From Bryoerythrophyllum caledonicum (Eukaryota > Streptophyta > Bryopsida > Pottiales > Pottiaceae), in the NCBI GenBank assembly GCA_963971425.1, contig OZ020517.1, positions 22,950,462 through 23,014,461 on the forward strand: DNA of 64,000 bases. Direction: 5' to 3'. Under the pieces are notes generated by a model. It did no database searches, was not told where the DNA came from, and saw nothing but the letters and a program-made list of their open reading frames with translations. Of the stretch, positions 55,378 through 64,000 are shown piece by piece. The translations under genes were made by a program, and so were the position numbers. Position 1 is the stretch's first letter; each line of letters starts with the position of its first letter.

Positions 55378-58187
55378 TCAAACATCACGCTCTCGATGTC
55401 TGCTCCTTTTCTTCTCTTCCCCTGCTGACCGCTTGTGCTTCTTGTGACGTTTGCCCTCATGATCTTCATGTGAAGGAGACCCTTCCTCCCGATCTCTATG
55501 ACGATGCTTCGATTCACCATGTCTATGCTTTGATTCACCATGGCGATGCTTCTTCTCATGACTCTCATCCTTAGATTCACCATGGCGATGCTGCTTGTCA
55601 CTCTCATCCTTCGGTTCACCATGTCGATGCTTCTTCTCACTCTCATCCTCAGATCGGTACCTCGACGAGTCTCGATGTCGCCCATTGATCTCAGCATTCC
55701 TCCTGCTGCTGCTACGAGATGGCTCAGGGTCAGGATCTCTCTGTTCTGTATGATATTCCAAGTCTCGGTTTCTCCTCTCACTTCGATGACGCTTCCTGTC
55801 TTCATCATCATACTCAAGAGATTGCTCTCTCTTGTGTTTCCTCTTCTGTTCATCCCTGGTATCTGGTCTCTTTGGTTCGACCTCATAATAACCTTCGTAC
55901 TTGGAAGATGCTTCTGGGCCAATTCTGTGCTTTCGGTCACTGAATTCATCTCTGCGGCGCCTGTGCCGGTCTCTTTCTCTTGCTTCGTCAGCTTCACTAG
56001 CATCCTTCTCTTTCACAGCTGACTCATATTCCTCCCCACGGTGCTGCTTAGTTTTAGAGCTACCATCATATTCACTGGTTGTGCTCTGCCTCCGTTGTGG
56101 TAGTGGGGGAACCTGCAAGTGAAAAAAAACCGGTCAACATTTACAAACTAACCTGACTGTGAATGCATGGACTTATCTTGGGGCTGACAAAGGGAAAATC
56201 TGGTCAATCATCTAGCATTCTAACTCTGAATGTTCTACCTGAAACCAAGTCATATAGCGTCCTTCGGGTGGAAGTGGAATTCCAAGCTTTCGAAGTTCCT
56301 CGTGCGGTATCGGTCGCCTGCCATCCACATGATCATTCCAGTTGCAAGTAAACCCGGACTACTTTTCAGAATCAGCAGAGCAATGTGCATCATATGAAAA
56401 ATCCATTGTTTAACCATCTCTACTTTTCAGCAAGAGAATAAAGAAAAGAAGTAGTACAATGGTGCTCTGAAAGGTCGATCGCGGCCTCCAAATCTCAACT
56501 GCCCTGATTCCTTTTTCCCTCCCAAACCTCCCCCTGATCACACATCACAGTGAGCGAGCCCAAATGAACTTGTGAAGAGTAGAAATCAAAGCATGTTGAC
56601 TATCGAAATCATCATGTCTTGGGATGTGACAGCAAAAGTACTTTATGCTCGAGTCAAATCCATAGACAAAAAGACGAGAAGATACAAATTTGGGCCTTGA
56701 AACTGAAGAAGCAAATATACTGCACGTTCAAGAGAGGTCAAACAATGAATTGATAAACGACAACCGGTTAATAAACGCTCACCAAGACGTCTTGGAATCC
56801 ATCCCGACATTAGCTGTTGACGATTGTAATCCACAAGAATACAGGCTCCATCCAATTTAGAGAGATGTGCTTCCTGCACTTGCGAACACAGAAATAACTC
56901 ATACTCTTCGCTCCAGAATTACTTAGATATGTGGAACCACCTTATTCAAAATAAATAAAGAAACTATAAATCATCACACATCAAGCCTGCTAATTTCTAA
57001 AAGAGAGTGTTGTAATGTAACCTTTAGTACCTCATACGCCACCCTCATGTCCTTCTCTGACTCAAATTCCACAAAGGCATATCCACACGATTCCCCTGTC
57101 ACTGCCAAAACCAAAACACACTAGATTTATTTGAAATGTGAGGCAAAGATACCGTAAGTTTTGACCTCTTTACTCATGTTAAAACCAAGCCCTAAACAGC
57201 TCTGAACCTCTATAATCAGTTCAAAGAAGCAAAAAAGGCAGCTAAGATTCATGACCTCTTCTTCGGCTAAAACTAGTTCAAATGTGACCACCAAGCTCTT
57301 CCATACTTAAGAAGGATTCACCACCATTGATTTAATAGACATTTAGAGTAGATAAATGGTATTGTTATGAATAGAAAGAAAGGCATCGTATTGAACCTTT
57401 GAGTGACTATAGAAAGATATCAACTGTCAGAACTGTAACTGGGCAAATGAAACAGATAAAACTTCATGAATCAACATGTATACATGAGACTACAGATGAC
57501 ACAAAAACTGACCAATGTGACGAACCAGTCGCAAGTTCTTGACCCTGCCATATTTTGACATGGCCTGCACTCAAGATCACAACAAAGAGCATCAGTCAAC
57601 GTGAAATCACAATCTTTGTTTTAAAAGAAAAAATCGAGTTTATTCAGAGCTGAACAATGGTACAGTCAAGGTATTTGTCATACGAGATCAATAGTGAGAG
57701 CATCACCAGACATCACAACAAGGCTTCGATTCACTATTGATCGGCAGTTTCGCAGGTTAGAAAGCCGTCTCTAAACATGAAAATGTGGTCTATTCAACCT
57801 CAGACTGGCAAAGTAAACATCAGCATTTAAACCCCAAACCCTGATACCTGACGGAGCGAATTCTCGTCGGTCTGGCCAGACAAGCGCCCCACAAACAGCG
57901 AGCAATACGGGTCGCCTTCCACTTTCGGATCGCCAAGTGGATCATCTGCAATTGGATCATGAGGGCGGGAGCTTGTAAGCATGAATGATCTCAGTCAACC
58001 AAACCCCTGTCTGAGATTTTGTAACCCTAAATTGAGCACGCTACTCACAGAGGCCGGTGGCGGATGCGAGGAGGGCGCGGTACACGCCGTTGTCGTGCGC
58101 CGTGATGTCGGTTCCGTCGATGCTGCCGGCTTGAATGGGGTGGTACGTGGTCGCATAGAACATGGCGTTCACGTTGTTGTTCACCAT
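55378..58187 (-). CDS. U11/U12-35K: U11/U12 snRNP 35 kDa protein (minor spliceosome), 446 aa, 8 exons
   Basis: RRM protein of the U11/U12 di-snRNP, the minor-spliceosome counterpart of U1-70K, acting in the nucleus in 5' splice-site recognition of U12-type introns. Exons (minus): 58187-58049, 57945-57848, 57564-57513, 57101-57031, 56873-56783, 56533-56458, 56317-56239, 56112-55378; all join in phase. The N terminus has [13 protein letters not shown], a hallmark of the family. RRM: RNP2 LFVGRL (63-68), RNP1 GYAFVEF (103-109), then [32 protein letters not shown] and [10 protein letters not shown] (191-200). The C-terminal 240 residues, one exon, are Arg/Asp/Glu/His-rich with [10 protein letters not shown] repeats, replacing the RS domain of U1-70K and longer than in Arabidopsis. 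An in-frame 87-bp cassette in intron 2 is a possible cryptic exon. Confidence 0.95.
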
Positions 58188-58261
58188 CGTGACGCGCTTT
58201 CACATCGTCTGAGAGCAATCTGTGCAGACTACACAACAAACTCCGAGTCCTCCCAAGTGCA

Positions 58262-58341
58262 GAATACCGACGTCGAAGTCCAAGTCGAAGTCGAAGTCGA
58301 AGACGTCGAAGTTGACGTCGAAGACGTCGAAGTCGAACGCT
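58262..58341 (-). repeat. GTCGAA hexamer repeats with GACGTC palindromes, leader of U11/U12-35K
   Basis: About twelve GTCGAA-like units, with GACGTC or TCGACGTC at four places, within 160 bp upstream of the start codon. GACGTC contains the ACGT core recognised by plant bZIP factors; whether it acts that way here is unknown. Confidence 0.8.
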
Positions 58342-58371
58342 GAGTTGAAACCCTAACTCAATTGCTGCGAG

Positions 58372-58446
58372 TGCATCATGTACCTTGCTCAAGCATCATG
58401 TACCTAGATTCGCATCATGTTACTAGCAAACGCATCATGTACCTAT
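58372..58446. repeat. Four spaced copies of GCATCATGTACCT
   Basis: Units near 58372, 58393, 58412 and 58430 (one reads gcatcatgttact), spaced about 20 bp, upstream of U11/U12-35K and just before the first TTAA element. Confidence 0.85.
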
Positions 58447-58471
58447 TGGCTCGTTGGCTTCCATCGTTTAA

Positions 58472-58691
58472 CCCTTCCACGTCAGAAGGTGCCACTGGTG
58501 GCCAAAGTATTCTACATGTATGGTGTCGTATTTGTACATGATAAGGTTCACATATTGAAATAAATGAAAGATGTTAGTTGAAGAATCTTCAATCCAAAGG
58601 TGTATGTCTTGCTAAATTTTGATACATTTTTTTGTATTATTTAGAGTTTGATACGTGCCTAAATATACGGTTCCCGACTGACGTTTAAGGA
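58472..58691 (+). mobile_element. 220-bp TTAA-type MITE, ACGTCAG family
   Basis: TTAA 58468-58471 precedes CCCTTCCACGTCAGAAGG; the right end GACTGACGTTTAAGGA precedes TTAA 58692-58695. Closest to 15567-15793. Confidence 0.82.
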
Positions 58692-58695
58692 TTAA

Positions 58696-58903
58696 CCCCT
58701 TAAACGACTCATGGGGGTTGTATGTACAATCACTATTTTACTCTATAGATTCCAAAAAAATGTATTCAAGTATACCAAGACATACACCTTTGGATTGAAG
58801 ATTCTTCAACTAACATCTTTCATTCCAATATCTTAACCTTATCATGTTCAAATACAACACCATACATTTAGAATACTATGGTCACAACAGCTCGTTGAGT
58901 CAT
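58696..58903 (-). mobile_element. ACGTCAG-family MITE, inverted, sharing TTAA with its neighbour
   Basis: Begins CCCCTTAAACGACTCATGGG right after TTAA 58692-58695; the interior is the reverse complement of the preceding element (acacctttggattgaagatt, taacatctttcat). It ends gttgagtcat just before the next element. Confidence 0.75.
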
Positions 58904-58907
58904 TTTA

Positions 58908-59830
58908 CCCCTAAATTTCTGTGACAATTTCACACCAAAAACACTTCAAAACTGTTGGTTTTAGTGCAATGAGTAAGGAGGAAATGTAAAACTTGAACCA
59001 TAGGATCTCAATTAAAACTTATTCAATAACATGCTTACAAAATTTCATAAACTTTTACCACACGGATTGTAAGATCTTAGTGTTTGAAGTAGAGAAAAGG
59101 GCTCATTTTCTTCCCTGCGTATAGTGGATCAGCAAACTTTGACTTCACTTGGTGTCAAATGTTTGCACTACACAAGGTTTAGATTAATTTCCATCATGTT
59201 AAGGATGATACTAGTTCCTTGTACTCCAATTTTTAGAGGTAGAGGAGGGGTGTAGCATATTAAAAAATTGTACAAATTGTGTAGGTTCAATAATTGTCAA
59301 TTCACATTATATTTTTTTGTGAACTTAATATGTTTTAGATTGATAATCCAAACGGTCAATGCCAAGGTTCACGCAACATAATGTTGTGGAAAAAATAAAA
59401 AGTGAAAAATAAGAAGATCTCTAAGTTTAATGTGGAAAAGAAGAAGTTTTTTGGTACCGTGCTCAACAATGTGTGACAATGTGTGAAAATGTTTGACTTG
59501 GGTTAATATGCTATTGTTCACTAAAGACAAGAACTTTTTTTGATAGTGTGAAAGGAAATAATACTATTTTCCGGTATTGAAAATCTCACATTCAATAGAG
59601 TGTCCTAGGAAAAGTTTTTGGAGGTGCCCAACGTGATCTCTCTATTTGAACTTCAAAACCCTATAACTTTTTCATTAAATTTCGGATGTAAGAAAAATTG
59701 AACTTACAGAAAGCTTTTCGTAATGTCCATCTTTAGTAACAAATTCAAGGAAAAATGTTGTAAATTGACACCATAGGAACTTGCCCGAACCTTCTAGAGT
59801 CCCCCAAGGGGACTTTTGGAAATTTAGGGG
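58908..59830 (+). mobile_element. 923-bp TTAA-type element, long family
   Basis: TTTA (changed TTAA) then CCCCTAAATTTCTGTGAC; the right end TTTTGGAAATTTAGGGG precedes TTAA 59831-59834. The interior order is as in 29942-30886, same orientation. Confidence 0.82.
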
Positions 59831-60245
59831 TTAAGGGTTAAATTCCTTTTGTACCAAAATCTTCAATGAATAAAAAAAAACTATGAAGTATTCTTAAATA
59901 TTTTTTCTGATGAGGACCAATCCTTGGTGAAATTAATAAATAAATTTAGGGGATATTATTTTGGGAGATAGTATAAGATATCAAACGGGAGTAGTAGAGG
60001 AGGTGAATGTTGACCACTTTTTTCTTCGTTGAGTTTATTATAGATATTTAGATTTATTAAGGGTAAAAGAATTTAATATGAGAAAATAAATTTTTATGCC
60101 TTGCTTATAAAATAACTTTAATATGATCAAATCTTACAATGTGATTTACTAAAACGAATTTTATTCTTTAGCTTGATTAGAGATATTCAAAAAAGGAACT
60201 TTCGCCTTTAGATTGGCTTAAATTTAATGTTTTACAAGTGGTTAG

Positions 60246-60593
60246 GTGCTAGAAGAAGAAGAACTCCAGTCCTTGAAGGAGACCGGCGTGAATATAGTGT
60301 CTGTTCAATCTCTTCACTAAGCATATGGCCACGGGACATAGGCATTTTAATAGAATTACTCCCACCTCTCAAGGGTAAACACTTTTCTACACTAAGTGCT
60401 TCCCTACACTAATTGCCTTAGAGACAACCGACATGTCATCTCCCCCAAGGGCTTTGCGGGTCCCCATACAACGAGGCCTTGGGACCCCCACCATAATTGG
60501 GTGGACTATGGTGGTAGGCACCACGCCGGCAATAGGACTTGAACTCACAACCACCTCACCGGTGTGCCATGACCCAAACCACTACACCAAGGC
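60246..60593 (-). mobile_element. tRNA-derived SINE, fullest copy
   Basis: The minus strand starts GCCTTGGTGTAGTGGTTTGG (A-box-like) with GTGAGTTCAAGTCCTATTG (B-box-like, 60535-60546). The body is shared with 17241-17473 and the 3' part with 36646-36775. The 3' tail is a short CTT run (TTCTTCTTCTTCTAG on the minus strand). Confidence 0.78.
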
Positions 60594-61831
60594 TGTGGTG
60601 CCTTATGTTAGGTGCCCGCTCACTAGGTTCAATCCGTGTTCGGGCTGTCAGGCCCTGTTTTGGTCTTCTTTCCGTCTCCCGCGGCCGTCCCCCAAAAGCA
60701 TCTTTCCGCCCCCTTGTCCGCGTCTTTTCCTTCCAGCGCCTCTCGCCCTTTCCGAGATCCCTGCCCGATCCATCCCGATAAGCGCCTGCCCGCCCCTGCT
60801 ATCGGCGCAGACCCCGAGACCCGATAACACCATATCGGCTATCGGCCTAGGAACGGATCCACGCCCACGTGTACCGGTGGGACCCATCCACCCGCCCTCC
60901 GCCGCCGATAAGCCAGTATCATCCGGGGATGGTCACAATCATCCATCGCAGGAGGGTTGCAATCAACCGGAATCCAAATCGATTGAATCTGAAAGCAATC
61001 ATTTTTTGCATAGGGTTTCGATGGAGCTATCGCGGATTGAATGACAGGGCGGTCTCTTAATTTGGTCGAGGCGATGTGCTCTCATGGTAAAGCGTGAGAT
61101 GGTTTTGATAGCTATAGTTCTGTGGTTGGCGGCTGGTAGTCTCGATAGGAGAATTAGAGTCTCATCATTGTCGCCATCAATTTCAAATGTTCCGGCGGCG
61201 TTGTTCAAATGGCGAAGGCTGCTGTTGGCTCGTTTTCTCTCTCATTTGCAAACCTGTTTGTTTGTACTCGCTATTATCGTTTGCGCTGTTCTTTTGCGAG
61301 CTCGATCTCAGAGAATTCCTTGACATCTTCCATCTCCGACGACGCCTTCTGGTAAGCATGCAAACCCTCCCGCTCTCATTCAGTTTGTAAACCTATAGGC
61401 TCATATCGAGTTGTGAAGTGGACGCAGGAAGTTGATAGTTAGGGTTTCTGGAACTCGATATTCTCAGTACTAGTTTTTCTGGAATCATACTAAAGTTTAT
61501 CTGTAGACGATAAGGATTTTGGGGTTTAGGGATCTGTCGGATTTGTTTAGCCGTATACGATAAGGCACTCAGGTGATTTTCTATTCTTACGTTGTCAGTA
61601 AGCGTGAGCGTGGAGTTCATGATAGAATATACTGTGTCGATTGGAGTACGAAAGGAGATAACGATTGGAATTCCAAGTGCCGCGCTGATAGGAGTACCAA
61701 GGGAGATACCGTTTGGAATACTAAAAGGCTTTAACTTCTCGGTTTTGGTTTAGGGTTTATAGCTTCTCATGTACCACGTTTCATAATAAGTTTCATGACT
61801 GATTTGCTCTGTATGCTGTAGGTGTGCAAAA
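60594..61831 (+). promoter_or_regulatory. GC-rich upstream region and likely leader of the gene at 61832
   Basis: 60640-60950 is strongly GC-rich with several cgataag/ccgata motifs. A donor (tctg|gtaagc, 61351/61352) and an acceptor (gctgtag|gtgtgc, 61821/61822) would define a leader intron ending ten bases before the ATG. No coding frame here shows domains. Confidence 0.4.
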
Positions 61832-63976
61832 ATGCCGAGATGCAACTGCGTCAGTGAGTTACCGAGAGGGGTGGAGGCTGTTCCCACCCACCCGAAGTAC
61901 AACGATAGGCTGAAGAGGATAGAGCAAGTTTTCAAGGTGGAGGGGCATTACTGGCAAGACAGCTGGCATCCTCTCACGGCCAGGAGAATGATTCTGGCGA
62001 TGCACGGGCCAGACTCGCAGATTTACAAGACCAGTGAACTGTCTCCGGAGAAGAAAGCTTTTCACTGTCCGTATTGCAAGGAGGTCGGGTAGAAACATAG
62101 GATTAATCTGCACCTGAATCATGCGAAGTGCCTTGGGCGACCTAACAGGAAAATGCCTGCTTATCCGAACCTCGACATCAAGAATCAACCTCAATTCATA
62201 CAGAAGATGGTGGATTCTACAACAGTGGACGAAGTCATTGCTGCTTTCCAGCATATCGTCCCACTCGATAGGGCTAGCAGGAAGCCGAGAGGCGGCGGGA
62301 AGAGAGCGGCCGGGACTGGATCTCGGGACACGCGCGCAAGAAAGCGAGGTGCGTCGTCCTCTCGGGCATCGAGAGAAGTCCGATTGGAAGCCGATGACGA
62401 GGAGTCGTCATCGGATGACGACGATCAGTACGAGGCGGGCGAGGATGGCGATAGGTCTGAGGACCGCGAAGATGTCGATGCTAGGCCCATGGACATCGTC
62501 GCCTACAGCGTTCCAGCGACATCGGAAAGTGGGCACTTCGTTTCCGGGAATGTCGCTTCCAGAGCCCCGATAAGCCAGGCGATTGTTACATCAAGTGCTC
62601 GTGGTCGGGACATGCACTCGATAAAGCGAGGTGCATCGTCCTCTCGGGCATCGAGAGCAGTGCATGCACAGCCCGCGTCCGATACGACCACATCGGATGA
62701 GGAGGACCAGGACGGGTCGCGAGAGGATAGCGAATCCTCTGAGGCGCGCGAAGATACCGATGCGCGTCCCAATGAAGCGATCCCGGTCAGGCATCCAACG
62801 ACGGCGAAGGGTGGGCAATGCAGCTCCGGGAACGTCGAGAAGAGGCCTACGATAGGCCAGGAGGTTGCAACATCCTCTCGGCGTGCGAGGAGCCCCAAAC
62901 CGAACTTTACTGCGCGTGCGATGTGTCCCTTTGACAGCATCACTGCCCCGAATTTCCATGGAGAAGACGATCCATATTCCGTAGGGAATGCACCGGAAGT
63001 GCGCGAACAGTACAAGGTGGTGCGGAGGGACGATGGACCTAGCGCGACTCTCGCCGATATCTCCGACGAGAGGTTAAGTATCAGACAATACCTCGCGGGG
63101 GGCGCTAGGCCGAGGTACAGTAACCCGGACAGAGAAGCCAGGGCGCGGGAATTGGAGGAAATGCGCATTCGCGAAATAGAGCGCATTTGTCTCGACGTGG
63201 ACGAAAAGTACGCGGCGTCCATCCAAACCGACATACCTCCAGTGAGGCGAACCCGAACCCCTTTGTGGATTCTCATGAAGAATGGTTTGCTGTCTGAAGA
63301 GGAGCGTCGCAGCATATCGTCCGAGGATCATCTACTTCAGATGATGCAGGACGTTGTGGCGCAAGGGCAGTGGCGTTTTACGTCTGCTATCGGGCAAGCG
63401 TTCTGCACGCAAGCCATCTCCACCGACGAGCTAAATGAGTGCAAGCCTATCGTGGAGCTGGCGCAGTTTCCGTGGAGCGAGAAGCTGAGAATTCGGTGGG
63501 TTGCTACTGTGAGGGAGACGTGGCTATTTCTTCAACGAGAGAAGGAGGCGCAAGAATGGGAGGTCTCGGGAAGAGCGAGGGCCGCCAGGATCCAACAAGA
63601 CCGCGAGGCGGAACTGGTCTCCCGAATTGCCTCCTACGACAAGGAGCAGTTTGTGGAATGGGAGGCCTTGGTGTGGGACTACAATCTCCTGTTCCACTTC
63701 TGCGCCGATAACCCCTTCATTCGCGAGCTCTTGCCGCCCATGCCATGGAAACACAACTCCGAAGAGGCGAGAGTGGTGTTATCGATCTTGAAGGCAGCAA
63801 GTATCGATCCCATGCGTCCTCCACGAGAAGCGAGGCTCCTGAAGTGCTGGTTTATCGCCAACGGTTTCAGTAACCGGTTTGTCCCCCCTCTATTATCGTC
63901 ATCTATTTTACCAGCTATTTTAGGGCTTCAATGCTATCGGATTCTCGTTCCAGTTCAGAGTTTTTTGTCGTTTTAA
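61832..63976 (+). CDS. Unrecognised acidic repeat protein with zinc-finger-like N terminus and an in-frame TAG
   Basis: One frame runs from ATG 61832 (MPRCNCVSELPRGVEAVPTH) to the stop at 63974-63976, interrupted once by TAG at 62090-62092. Around that stop the sense continues: FHCPYCKEVG, stop, KHRINLHLNHAKCLGR, so the TAG sits inside a C-x2-C...H...C zinc-finger-like motif. The part after the stop has an ATG at 62153 (607 aa). It holds two tandem ~94-residue repeats, each with KRGASSSRAS, an Asp/Glu/Ser run and EDxDARP (62342-62623 and 62624-62893), then a helical, charged region (DREARARELEEMRIREIERI) and a Trp-rich C-terminal half (ETWLFLQREKEAQEWEV). Codon use is GC-rich. The last ~30 residues may be read-through into an intron. 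I do not recognise the family; it may be lineage-specific or a former transposon gene. Confidence 0.55.
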
Positions 63977-64000
63977 CAACTACTGGATTGGAGGTATCGC

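Noticed and set aside
60530..60593. tRNA gene on the minus strand
   Set aside because: A-box-like and B-box-like sites are present, but acceptor and anticodon stems do not pair and the sequence continues into a repeated body, so it is a SINE head.

Overview
The window looks like nuclear DNA of a land plant, most plausibly a non-seed plant (bryophyte or lycophyte grade), though the sequence alone does not fix the lineage. Evidence: GT-AG introns of about 50-800 bp; plant-specific or plant-typical genes (a chloroplast ISE2-type DEVH helicase with a transit-like N terminus, a NAC transcription factor of the VNS type, a U11/U12-35K minor-spliceosome protein); and long AT-rich gene-poor stretches packed with transposon debris. 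There is no operon structure.

Layout: (1) 1-411, minus: 5' end of a gene for a probably N-myristoylated conserved plant protein, cut by the window edge. (2) 395-5000: a tandem duplication over that gene's start codon, TAGTGTA-rich repeats, a LINE remnant with an RNase H domain, and non-coding transposons. (3) 5269-13033, plus: an 18-exon ISE2-like helicase whose whole reading frame can be joined in phase (1238 aa). (4) 14643-15359, minus: a two-exon gene for a 72-residue membrane-anchored protein. (5) 15.5-48.3 kb: about 33 kb without a convincing intact gene, built of repeats. Dominant is a family of non-coding elements with CCCCTAAA.../...TTTAGGGG ends flanked by TTAA (piggyBac-like architecture), often strung head to tail with one TTAA shared between neighbours. 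There are also PIF/Harbinger-like elements flanked by TTA, tRNA-derived SINEs, a second LINE remnant carrying RNase H plus a PD-(D/E)XK-like motif, a 610-bp AAAG array, and one decayed gene of unknown family. (6) 51346-52915, plus: NAC/VNS transcription factor, whose second intron holds a near-perfect hairpin with 148-bp arms. (7) 55378-58187, minus: U11/U12-35K in 8 exons (446 aa). (8) 58.4-60.6 kb: a TTAA-linked transposon chain and a SINE. (9) 61.8-64.0 kb, plus: an unrecognised acidic, repeat-containing protein with a zinc-finger-like N terminus and an in-frame TAG.

The genes are independent housekeeping or developmental loci: chloroplast RNA processing (ISE2), U12-type splicing (35K) and developmental transcription (NAC). 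The most novel content is in the repeats: the TTAA-linked chains with a nested insertion that reveals the target site, the LINE with a PD-(D/E)XK-like C terminus, and the intronic hairpin. Exon boundaries were worked out by hand from splice signals, reading phase and remembered family alignments; no database search was run.
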